Position numbers and translations under genes: made by a program | Assembly (NCBI GenBank): GCA_013298995.1 | Contig: JAAFJW010000009.1 | Coordinates: 1-41,484, forward strand | Direction of reading: 5' to 3' | Origin: Sphingobacteriales bacterium | Lineage (GTDB): Bacteria > Bacteroidota > Bacteroidia > Sphingobacteriales > Sphingobacteriaceae | Length of the DNA stretch: 41,484 bases | Shown here: piece by piece, positions 1 to 7,092 of the stretch | How the letters are laid out: every line of letters starts with the position of its first letter | How positions within the stretch are numbered: the stretch's first letter is position 1 | Notes under the pieces: model-generated | Databases searched by the model: none | What the model saw: only the letters and a program-made list of their open reading frames with translations | Told to the model about the DNA's origin: nothing

Positions 1-98
1 AAGCAGCTTTACGCCAACCGCAGGAAATTTTAGAGGAAATGAAAGCCCTTGACGAAGAAAGTGTCGATATTTTAAATTCAATTTTGGAACTGATATGA
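1..98 (+). CDS. hsdM: 3' end of upstream gene, probably type I methyltransferase subunit HsdM (partial)
   Basis: An open frame runs in from the window edge (first complete codon at 3) and stops at the TGA at 96-98, giving about 31 residues ending in ILNSILELI. Its stop overlaps the start of the next gene in an ATGA arrangement. The tail is acidic and coiled-coil-like. With hsdS and hsdR downstream, the missing partner of this type I system is the N6-adenine methyltransferase HsdM, so I infer that this is its C-terminus. No catalytic motif is visible in the fragment, so the identity rests on context. The last 32 bases before and through the stop recur at the end of the next gene (912-945). Confidence 0.5.
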   Translation, partial: AALRQPQEILEEMKALDEESVDILNSILELI

Positions 99-100
99 AA
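67..100 (+). repeat. 34-bp direct repeat, left copy (flanks rhuM-like gene)
   Basis: This 34-bp segment covers the last codons of the upstream gene, its stop and the ATGAAA start of the next gene. It matches 912-945 at 32 of 34 positions. The two copies lie 845 bp apart and bracket the rhuM-like gene. Confidence 0.85.
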
Positions 101-943
101 GATGAAATTATTTTATATCGCCCAAATGAACTTGCCGAACACATTGAAGTGCGACTTGATGAAGAAAAGGAAACCGTTTGGCTAACTCAAAATCAAATAG
201 CAGAATTGTTTCAACGGGACAGAACGGTAATTACCAAACACATACGAAATGTTTTTGCTACCGATGAATTAGATGAAAAAAGCAATGTGCAAAAAATGCA
301 CATTCCTAATTCTGACAAACCTGTTGTTTTTTATAATCTTGATGTGATTTTATCAGTTGGTTACAGAGTAAACTCTAAGCAGGGAACACAATTTCGCCAA
401 TGGGCTACGCAACGCCTTAAAGACTATTTGCTAAAAGGATATGCCATCAACAACCGAATGAACCGAATGGAGGACAATTTAGAAGCCATAAAAAGCAAAG
501 TAAACGAAATAGACCTACAAATAAGTACACACCTTATACCTACACAAGGCGTGTTTTTTGATGGGCAGGTGTTTGATGCTTATGTGCTTGCTTCAAAAAT
601 AATTAGTACAGCCAAAAAATCAATAGTACTGATAGATAATTATGTTGATGAAACGGTGCTAGTGCATTTAAGTAAAAAACATAAAAATGCAACCGTAACC
701 ATATTGACTAAAACCATAAGCAAACAACTGGAACTGGATGTGCAAAAAGCCAATGCACAATACCCTACTATTACCATAAAACAGTTTACCCAAAGCCACG
801 ACCGCTTTTTGATTATAGATGAAAAAGAAGTGTATCATTTGGGAGCATCTTTAAAAGACCTAGGCAAAAAATGGTTTGCCTTTTCTAAAATGGATAAAAG
901 CTCGGTACAGAATATTTTAAACTCAATATTGGAACTGATATGA
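95..943 (+). CDS. RhuM-family protein with PLD-like C-terminal domain
   Basis: The 282-residue protein has an N-terminal domain of about 120 residues typical of the RhuM ('virulence protein') family. It contains the segment WLTQNQIAELFQRDRTVITKHI (helix-turn-helix-like, residues 29-50) and an FRQWATQRLKDY motif near 100-111. A short coiled coil (about 120-145) leads into a phospholipase-D-like domain (about 150-282). In that domain H235-x-R237-x4-D242 occupies the place of the HKD motif, so the Lys is replaced by Arg. RhuM genes commonly occur inside hsdM-hsdS-hsdR loci; their molecular role is not established. Start and stop are each in 4-nt ATGA overlaps with the flanking genes, so translation is coupled. 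Its last codons duplicate those of the upstream gene. Confidence 0.8.
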   Translation: MKDEIILYRPNELAEHIEVRLDEEKETVWLTQNQIAELFQRDRTVITKHIRNVFATDELDEKSNVQKMHIPNSDKPVVFYNLDVILSVGYRVNSKQGTQFRQWATQRLKDYLLKGYAINNRMNRMEDNLEAIKSKVNEIDLQISTHLIPTQGVFFDGQVFDAYVLASKIISTAKKSIVLIDNYVDETVLVHLSKKHKNATVTILTKTISKQLELDVQKANAQYPTITIKQFTQSHDRFLIIDEKEVYHLGASLKDLGKKWFAFSKMDKSSVQNILNSILELI

Positions 944-945
944 AA
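912..945 (+). repeat. 34-bp direct repeat, right copy (flanks rhuM-like gene)
   Basis: Second copy of the segment at 67-100, with two substitutions. It forms the 3' end of the rhuM-like gene and the ATGAAA start of hsdS, so both genes end in the same peptide (ILNSILELI) and both hand over to an overlapping ATG. Confidence 0.85.
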
Positions 946-2178
946 CAAGGTTGGGAATTAAAAAAGTTGGGAGAAATCTTATCTATTGAACGTGGTGGTT
1001 CTCCACGACCAATAGAAAAATATATGACCAATTCACCTGATGGAATAAATTGGATTAAAATTTCAGATGCAACTGCCTCTGATAAATATATCTATGAAAC
1101 AAAAGAGAAAATAACAAAAGACGGTTTGCATAAAACAAGAGTTGTAAACGAAGGAGATTTTATACTTTCCAATTCAATGAGTTTTGGAAGACCATATATA
1201 ATGAAAACAACTGGGTGTATTCATGACGGTTGGCTTGTATTAAAACAGAATGGTAAAAAGATATTTGAAACTGAATTTCTTTACTACTTATTATCCTCAC
1301 CATTTGTGTTTCAGCAATTCAATTCCAAGGCGGCTGGATCAACAGTTCGTAACTTGAATATTTCATTGGTAAGTTCTGTTGATGTTCCCATTCCACCCCT
1401 TCCCGAGCAACAACGCATCGTAGCCATATTAGATGAAGCCTTTGCTGACATAGCCAAGGCAAAAGCTAATGCCGAACAAAACCTCAAAAACGCCAAAGAA
1501 CTTTTTGAAAGTTATTTGCAAGGGGTGTTTGAAAATAAAGGTGAAGGTTGGGAAGAGAAAACTTTGGGGGAAGTTTTAGTGAAAACTGAAACCGTTGACC
1601 CAACAAAAAAGCCAAACGAAGAATTTACTTATTTAGATGTTTCAAGTGTAAATAAAGAAACAAAAGAAATTGAAAACGCAACAGTTTTGCTTGGCAAAGA
1701 TGCACCAAGCCGAGCAAGAAAATTAGTAAAAACTAATGATGTAATTTTTGCAACCGTAAGACCAACACACAGCAGAGTTGCTTTAATAACAGAAGAATAC
1801 GATGAACAAGTTTGTAGCACTGGTTACTTTGTTTTAAGAGCAAAAGAATTTCTAAGCAATAATTTAGTTTACTATTTCCTTTTGACTTATAGTTTCAATA
1901 AACAAATGGAAAAACTTCAAAAAGGTGCAAGTTATCCAGCGGTAACAGATAGCGAAGTGAAAGGCATTTATATTTCATTTCCAAAATCATTAAAGGTCCA
2001 ACAAACCATCGTTCAAAAACTTGATGCCCTATCCACTGAAACCAAAAAACTAGAAGCCATTTATCAGCAAAAAATAAATGATTTAGAAGAACTGAAAAAA
2101 TCCGTTTTGCAAAAGGCGTTTGCAGGAGAGTTGAAAATGTCTGAATTAGGATTTGATGGATTAAAAGATGATAGATAG
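940..2178 (+). CDS. hsdS: Type I restriction-modification specificity subunit HsdS
   Basis: The 412-residue protein shows the standard HsdS layout. Target-recognition domain 1 spans about 1-150, followed by a conserved coiled-coil region beginning at LPEQQRIVAILDEAFADI (about 155-200). Target-recognition domain 2 spans about 205-345, followed by a second coiled-coil region with VQQTIVQKLDALS and LEELKKSVLQKAFAGEL. The two TRDs read the two halves of a bipartite DNA site and the helices set their spacing. The protein assembles with HsdM and HsdR in the cytoplasm. The ATG overlaps the stop of the rhuM-like gene (ATGA). Length is normal for a complete two-TRD HsdS. The recognition sequence cannot be predicted from sequence alone. 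Confidence 0.95.
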   Translation: MKQGWELKKLGEILSIERGGSPRPIEKYMTNSPDGINWIKISDATASDKYIYETKEKITKDGLHKTRVVNEGDFILSNSMSFGRPYIMKTTGCIHDGWLVLKQNGKKIFETEFLYYLLSSPFVFQQFNSKAAGSTVRNLNISLVSSVDVPIPPLPEQQRIVAILDEAFADIAKAKANAEQNLKNAKELFESYLQGVFENKGEGWEEKTLGEVLVKTETVDPTKKPNEEFTYLDVSSVNKETKEIENATVLLGKDAPSRARKLVKTNDVIFATVRPTHSRVALITEEYDEQVCSTGYFVLRAKEFLSNNLVYYFLLTYSFNKQMEKLQKGASYPAVTDSEVKGIYISFPKSLKVQQTIVQKLDALSTETKKLEAIYQQKINDLEELKKSVLQKAFAGELKMSELGFDGLKDDR

Positions 2179-2199
2179 GATTATATCCGAAACAAAAAT

Positions 2200-2238
2200 C
2201 TTAAAATCCACAAATCTTAAAAATCCTAATTCAGACAA
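2200..2238 (+). repeat. Imperfect 39-bp direct repeat, left copy (upstream of GxxExxY gene)
   Basis: An A/T-rich segment ending in AATCCTAATTCAGACAA matches 2662-2700 at 32 of 39 positions. A shorter partial echo (ATTCAGACAAAAA) follows at 2241-2253. The two full copies bracket the GxxExxY gene. Confidence 0.7.
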
Positions 2239-2262
2239 AAATTCAGACAAAAAGTTAAAAGT

Positions 2263-2691
2263 ATGAAACACGAAGAAATTACCCATAAAATAATTGGTTG
2301 TGCTATGAAGGTTCATAGCACCTTAGGCAATGGCTTTCAAGAAGTGATTTATCAACGGGCATTAGCTATTGAAATGGATAAGCAAGGTATGGGCTTTCAA
2401 CGTGAAATGGAAATGACTATCTTTTATGAAAGTATAGACATTGGAACACGCAGGGTTGACTTCTTTGTGGAAGAAAATATAATGGTAGAACTTAAAGCAT
2501 TGATAAAACTGGAAGATGTGCATTTGGCTCAAGCAATGAATTACTGCCAAGCATATAATTTGCCAATAGGATTACTGATAAATTTTGGAGCAAAAAGTCT
2601 TGAATTTAAAAGGGTTTATAATGTCAATCACCCGGACAACAAAGAGTATATCAAGAATAATCCTAAAATCATCAAATCCGAAAAATCTTAA
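2263..2691 (+). CDS. GxxExxY-family protein (PD-(D/E)xK-like)
   Basis: The 142-residue protein has the family signature near its N-terminus: LGNGFQEVIYQRAL (residues about 21-34) fits G-x-x-E-x-x-Y with Gln-Glu-Val-Ile-Tyr. It then carries RVDFFVEENIMVELKA (about 64-79), where Asp and the E-x-K triad resemble the core of PD-(D/E)xK nucleases. The family is common in Bacteroidota and other environmental bacteria and has no established function. It sits between hsdS and the AlbA_2/HATPase gene inside a restriction locus. Its 3' end overlaps the right copy of a 39-bp direct repeat, so the last codons (about NNPKIIKSEKS) are encoded by repeat sequence. That pattern suggests the gene travels as a cassette. 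Confidence 0.85.
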   Translation: MKHEEITHKIIGCAMKVHSTLGNGFQEVIYQRALAIEMDKQGMGFQREMEMTIFYESIDIGTRRVDFFVEENIMVELKALIKLEDVHLAQAMNYCQAYNLPIGLLINFGAKSLEFKRVYNVNHPDNKEYIKNNPKIIKSEKS

Positions 2692-2700
2692 TTCTGACAA
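2662..2700 (+). repeat. Imperfect 39-bp direct repeat, right copy (overlaps GxxExxY 3' end)
   Basis: Matches 2200-2238 at 32 of 39 positions. It spans the final ten codons and stop of the GxxExxY gene and runs to the first base of the next start codon. Confidence 0.7.
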
Positions 2701-4145
2701 TGAACGACCAACAACTCATAGAATTATTAAACGAATTGGTGAAACAACCCATCGAAAGTGAGTGGGTGGAGTTTAAACTCAATTTTCATTCGGAGCAAGA
2801 AATTGGCGAACGAATTTCGGCATTGGCAAATGGCGCAGCTATTCATAATCAAGAATTTGGGTATTTGGTGTTTGGCATAGAAGACAAAACACATATTATA
2901 AAAGGCACTACATTTAAACCCAAACAACATAAAAAAGGAAACGAAGAATTGGAGCATTGGCTGGCACAACGCCTCGACCCAAGAATAGATTTCCGCATAC
3001 ATGAATTTGCCTACGATGCTACTCGACAAATTGCTGTTTTTGTAATTCCTGCTACCCAAAACCGCCCAATTGATTTCTTTCATCATGCCTACATCAGAGT
3101 TGGAAGCATTACCCGAAAACTTTCTGAGTTTCCCGATAAAGAAGCTAAAATTTGGCGTAAAAAATCAAAACCGTATGAGCAAGAAATAGCAAAAGACAAT
3201 CTAAATGCAAGCGATGTTATTCGATTGCTAAGTACCGAAACCTATTTCGATTTAATGAAATTGCCTTACCCATCCAATCAAAATGGAGTAATTGAAAAAT
3301 TTATTACTGAAAATTTGGTGGTTAAATCTCGTGGCTATGCCATTACCAATCTTGGAGCAATTTTGTTCGCAAAGAGCTTACCCGAATTTGAAACCGTTGA
3401 GCGTAAATCAGTTCGTGTAATCGTGTATAAAGGCAAAAACAAAGTAGAAACAGTTCGTGAACAAATTGGAGCTAAAGGTTATGCTTTGGGATTTTTAGGT
3501 TTGGTAGATTGGATAAATAGCCAACTGCCAGCAAACGAAGAAATAGGAAAAGCATTGCGGAAAGAATCTCGAATGTACCCCGAAATAGCTATCAGAGAGT
3601 TAGTGGCAAACGCACTTATTCATCAAGATTTAGCTGTTAAAGGGTTTCCAATGATAGAAGTGTTTAGCGACAGGATAGAAATTTCCAATCCTGGAAATCC
3701 ACTCATTACACCCGACAGATTTATTGATTCTTACATTTCGAGAAACGAAAAATTGGCGGATTTAATGAGACGAATGGGATTTTGTGAAGAGAAAGGAAGC
3801 GGATTGGATAAGGTGATTTTTTACAATGAATTGTATCAGTTGCCGCCTATAAATGTAATTACCGATGAAAACCGAACACGAGTAATTATTTACAGTTACA
3901 AATCGCTAAACGAGTTAGACAAAAGAGAAAAAATCAGAGCTTGCTATCAGCATTCATGCTTAAAGTGGGTTTCAAACGAAAAAATGACCAATCAGAGTTT
4001 AAGAGAACGATTCCAAATTGAAGACCGTAATTATTCTATTGCTTCACGAATAATTAGAGATGCCTTAGAAGAAAAAGTAATTAAAGAAGTTGACCCTGAA
4101 AATAAATCACGAAAATATGCCAGTTACACACCATTTTGGGCTTAA
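2700..4145 (+). CDS. AlbA_2 (Schlafen-like) / HATPase_c_4 putative DNA-binding transcriptional regulator
   Basis: The 481-residue protein starts with an AlbA_2 domain (about 15-150) containing ESEWVEFKLNF and a glycine-rich GYLVFGIEDK strand. A HATPase_c_4 region follows (about 295-375), with AIRELVANALIHQDL as the N-box and EEKGSGLDKVIF as a glycine motif. A C-terminal winged-helix-like segment (about 410-481) ends in KYASYTPFWA. Proteins of this build are often annotated as ATP-binding or RecG-like transcriptional regulators and frequently sit inside type I restriction loci. Some AlbA_2 relatives are nucleases. Whether this one regulates hsd genes or acts as an effector is unknown. It starts 8 bp after the GxxExxY stop and is followed directly by the 11-bp-periodic array. 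Confidence 0.85.
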   Translation: MNDQQLIELLNELVKQPIESEWVEFKLNFHSEQEIGERISALANGAAIHNQEFGYLVFGIEDKTHIIKGTTFKPKQHKKGNEELEHWLAQRLDPRIDFRIHEFAYDATRQIAVFVIPATQNRPIDFFHHAYIRVGSITRKLSEFPDKEAKIWRKKSKPYEQEIAKDNLNASDVIRLLSTETYFDLMKLPYPSNQNGVIEKFITENLVVKSRGYAITNLGAILFAKSLPEFETVERKSVRVIVYKGKNKVETVREQIGAKGYALGFLGLVDWINSQLPANEEIGKALRKESRMYPEIAIRELVANALIHQDLAVKGFPMIEVFSDRIEISNPGNPLITPDRFIDSYISRNEKLADLMRRMGFCEEKGSGLDKVIFYNELYQLPPINVITDENRTRVIIYSYKSLNELDKREKIRACYQHSCLKWVSNEKMTNQSLRERFQIEDRNYSIASRIIRDALEEKVIKEVDPENKSRKYASYTPFWA

Positions 4146-4149
4146 TAGT

Positions 4150-4301
4150 TTATTTGATGGTTATTTGATAACCTCAAAAATCTTATGTGATGGTTATGTG
4201 ATTAGAAAGCCTAACCAAAGACATAAAACATTGAATATCAATAGTTTTTTATGTGATGGTTATGTGATTGCAGCCAATTTCTTATTTGATGGTTATTTGA
4301 T
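4150..4301 (+). repeat. 11-bp-periodic repeat array ahead of hsdR
   Basis: Four 20-bp elements lie at 4150-4169, 4183-4202, 4249-4268 and 4282-4301. Each is a 9-mer repeated after a GG spacer (9+2+9). The outer two use TTATTTGAT and the inner two TTATGTGAT, so both halves of an element always carry the same base at the variable position. Element starts are separated by 33, 66 and 33 bp, and all eight half-sites fall on one 11-bp register, close to one DNA turn. The array begins 4 bp after the AlbA_2/HATPase stop and ends 22 bp before the hsdR start. A binding array for a regulator is the simplest reading. One frame translates the elements as L-F/C-D-G-Y-L/V-I repeats, which I consider secondary. 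Confidence 0.85.
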
Positions 4302-4323
4302 TTTAAAGTAAAGACGATAAAAA

Positions 4324-6705
4324 ATGAACGAAGCAGAAACAAGAGCAGAACTCATAGACCCAAAGCTAAAAGCTTGTGGTTGGGGCGTTGTGGAGGGCTC
4401 AAAAATCCTTCGTGAATACAACATTACCGCAGGTAAAATTCAAATAGGTGGCATAAGAGCAAAAAAACTTACTGCCGATTATGTGCTGGTTTACAAAGGC
4501 ATTAAACTGGCAACTGTAGAAGCCAAAAGCGATGAATTAGGAGTTGGCGAAGGTGTGGCACAAGCCAAGCAATATGCCGAAAAACTAAATTTAGAAACCA
4601 CATACAGCACCAACGGAAAAAAAATTTACAGCATCTGTATGAAAACAGGCGTTGAAAATTTGGTTGCAGATTACCTAACACCCGAACAACTTTGGAACAA
4701 AACCTTTGCCGAACAAAATAATTGGAGAGAGCAGTTTTCAGCCATTCCGTTTGAAGACAAAAGCGGAACTTGGCAACCACGATTTTATCAAGAAATTGCA
4801 ATCAATAACACATTAGAAGCCGTTGCCAACAATGCCCAACGCATTTTATTAACCCTTGCCACAGGCACAGGAAAAACTGCAATTGCTTTTCAAATTGCTT
4901 GGAAATTATTTCAAACTCGTTGGAATTTAAAACGTGACGGCAGTCGCAGACCACGAATTTTATTTTTAGCCGACCGTAATATTTTAGCCAATCAAGCATT
5001 CAATGCTTTTTCAGCATTTCCCGAAGATGCTTTGGTTCGGATAAATCCGAAAGAAATTCGCAAAGACGGAAGAGTACCAACAAACGGCAGCATTTTCTTT
5101 ACCATCTTTCAAACTTTTATGACCAATGCTAAAGTTGCTAAGACAATAGAAAATAAAGAGCCGTTAAATTTAGCAGCAGAGCCAAGCGTAGCATACAAAA
5201 CCGAACAATACAATTTTGGACAATATCCGAGAGACTATTTTGATTTTATCATCATTGACGAGTGCCACCGTGGTGGAGCAAACGATGAAGGAAATTGGAG
5301 AGGAATTTTAGAATATTTTTCGCCAGCCGTTCAATTGGGTTTAACTGCAACACCAAAACGCAAAGACAATGTTGATACCTATAAATATTTTGGCGAGCCT
5401 GTTTATATTTATTCACTCAAAGACGGTATCAATGACGGTTTCTTAACGCCATTCAAAGTAAAACGCATCAAAACAACGCTTGACGATTATATCTACACAA
5501 GCGATGACCAAATAATTGAAGGCGAAATTGAAGAAGGAAAACTATACACCGAACCCGATTTCAACCGAATAATTGAGATAAAAGCAAGAGAGGCAAAACG
5601 TGTTCAGTTATTCATGGATGATGCCAACCAAAAAGAAAAGGCAATTATTTTTTGTGCTACACAAGACCACGCTACAGCAGTTCGTGATTTGGTAAACCAA
5701 TACAAAAAAAGCAACGACCCAAATTATTGTGTTCGTGTAACTGCAAACGATGGAGAAATTGGCGAACAGTTTTTGAGAGAGTTCCAAGACAACGAAAAAA
5801 CAATCCCAACCATTTTAACCACTTCGCAAAAACTTTCAACAGGAGTTGATGCAAGAAATATTCGCAACATAGTTTTGATGCGACCAGTAAACTCAATGAT
5901 AGAGTTTAAGCAAATAGTAGGGCGAGGCACACGTCTGTTTGATGGCAAAGACTTTTTTACCATTTATGATTTTGTAGATGCTTACCAAAAATTTAATGAT
6001 ATAGAATGGGATGGGCCACCATTGGATCCCGAACCATCAGACCCAAAGCCACCAACACCTCCTAAAGAACCGAAAGAGCCGACAGGTGATGAAGGAGGAG
6101 AAAAAGAAAAACGCAAACGCATTAAAGTAAAACTCAAAGACGGAAAGGAACGTGAAATACAATCAATGATTTCTACTTCGTTTTGGAGTGCAGACGGCAA
6201 ACCAATTTCAGCAGAAGAATTTTTAAATAATTTGTTTGGCGAATTGCCAAACCTTTTCAAAAGTGAAGATGAATTGCGAACACTTTGGAGCAATCCAATT
6301 ACTAGACGAACACTATTAGAAAAATTAGACGCAGCAGGTTTTGGAAAAGAAGAACTGACCACTTTGCAAAAACTTATTGATGCTGAAAAAAGCGACTTGT
6401 TTGATGTGTTGGAATATGTGTTTAACAGCAACATAAAACCAATGACAAGAGAAGCAAGAGTTGCAGCAGCACAAGCGACAATCTTTGCATTGCTTAACGA
6501 CAAACAAAAAGAGTTTATAGAATTTGTATTGAGTAAATACGTTGAAACAGGCGTTGAGGAACTTGACCAAGAGAAACTACCAATCTTGCTGACAAATAAA
6601 TATCAATCGTTAGAAGATGCAAAAGACATTTTGGGTGACGTTGCAAATATCAGCAAACTGTTTATAGAATTTCAACAGCATTTATACAAACAGAAAGTAG
6701 CGTAA
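4324..6705 (+). CDS. hsdR: Type I restriction endonuclease subunit R HsdR
   Basis: The 793-residue motor and nuclease subunit has an N-terminal PD-(D/E)xK nuclease core with D52 and E66-A-K68. This is followed by a superfamily 2 helicase: Walker A LATGTGKT (about 178-185), DECH box at 312-315, motif III LTATPKR (about 340), and motif VI QIVGRGTRLF (about 531-540). An unusual proline- and lysine-rich linker (about 563-605) precedes a C-terminal EcoEI-type HsdR domain (about 610-793). The enzyme uses ATP to translocate DNA and cuts at a distance when HsdS-bound sites are unmethylated. It is read in the same direction as hsdS but separated from it by two accessory genes and the repeat array. Confidence 0.95.
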   Translation: MNEAETRAELIDPKLKACGWGVVEGSKILREYNITAGKIQIGGIRAKKLTADYVLVYKGIKLATVEAKSDELGVGEGVAQAKQYAEKLNLETTYSTNGKKIYSICMKTGVENLVADYLTPEQLWNKTFAEQNNWREQFSAIPFEDKSGTWQPRFYQEIAINNTLEAVANNAQRILLTLATGTGKTAIAFQIAWKLFQTRWNLKRDGSRRPRILFLADRNILANQAFNAFSAFPEDALVRINPKEIRKDGRVPTNGSIFFTIFQTFMTNAKVAKTIENKEPLNLAAEPSVAYKTEQYNFGQYPRDYFDFIIIDECHRGGANDEGNWRGILEYFSPAVQLGLTATPKRKDNVDTYKYFGEPVYIYSLKDGINDGFLTPFKVKRIKTTLDDYIYTSDDQIIEGEIEEGKLYTEPDFNRIIEIKAREAKRVQLFMDDANQKEKAIIFCATQDHATAVRDLVNQYKKSNDPNYCVRVTANDGEIGEQFLREFQDNEKTIPTILTTSQKLSTGVDARNIRNIVLMRPVNSMIEFKQIVGRGTRLFDGKDFFTIYDFVDAYQKFNDIEWDGPPLDPEPSDPKPPTPPKEPKEPTGDEGGEKEKRKRIKVKLKDGKEREIQSMISTSFWSADGKPISAEEFLNNLFGELPNLFKSEDELRTLWSNPITRRTLLEKLDAAGFGKEELTTLQKLIDAEKSDLFDVLEYVFNSNIKPMTREARVAAAQATIFALLNDKQKEFIEFVLSKYVETGVEELDQEKLPILLTNKYQSLEDAKDILGDVANISKLFIEFQQHLYKQKVA

Positions 6706-7092
6706 CAACTACCCTTATTTTCGCTAAAAACCCTTGCCTGTATTTAGTTGTATGCCCTTAAAAAATATTGTTCAGTTAAATTATAAAAAACATTAAACCA
6801 CAGCACACCAAATGTTAAATATAGCCCATAAAACTATTCCTCATAAAAATTAAACCCCCAATAATGTAGCCTTAGCAAGGCTATCAAACTTTAAAATCAT
6901 CCAAACAAAAAATAACATACAGCATAATTTTTTCACTTATTTAGAACTATTATAAATTGTTAATAACAGTCATAATTTTGTCAGCTACAATCAAATAAAT
7001 GATACTTTTGTACATCAAAATCAGCAATTGTTAACATTGCAATTCCTGTTTTGCAAACATAAACGTTAAAATAATAGTATAACAAACTCAAT
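6706..7092. other. AT-rich intergenic region between hsdR and the act operon
   Basis: This 387-bp stretch contains no convincing ORF. Its right third carries the act promoter candidate (6977-7010) and a GCAAT/ATTGC inverted repeat with a 7-nt centre (7024-7040) just downstream of the predicted transcription start, a possible operator. No clear hairpin terminator follows hsdR. Confidence 0.6.
6977..7010 (+). promoter_or_regulatory. Bacteroidota-type promoter for the act-cox operon
   Basis: TTTG at 6977-6980 and TACTTTTG at 7003-7010 match the -33 (TTTG) and -7 (TAnnTTTG) elements of the Bacteroidota primary sigma factor with a 22-nt gap. Transcription would start near 7017, leaving a leader of about 76 nt before actA. 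Confidence 0.7.

Noticed and set aside
4150-4301. CRISPR-like array.
   Set aside because: The 20-bp units are themselves tandem 9-mers, spacers are 13 or 46 bp and fall on an 11-bp register, and no cas genes are present.
4090-4311. A 73-codon + strand frame whose product repeats L-F/C-D-G-Y-L/V-I four times.
   Set aside because: The first 55 bases lie in another frame of the AlbA_2/HATPase gene. The repeat phase of 33 bp would keep any frame open equally, and third codon positions are as conserved as the others, so the constraint looks like DNA, not protein. Kept only as an alternative in the repeat entry.
5982-6503. Long minus-strand open frame (173 codons) inside hsdR.
   Set aside because: It is antisense to the conserved HsdR C-terminal region, has serine-rich low-complexity content typical of a shadow frame, and shows no family motif.
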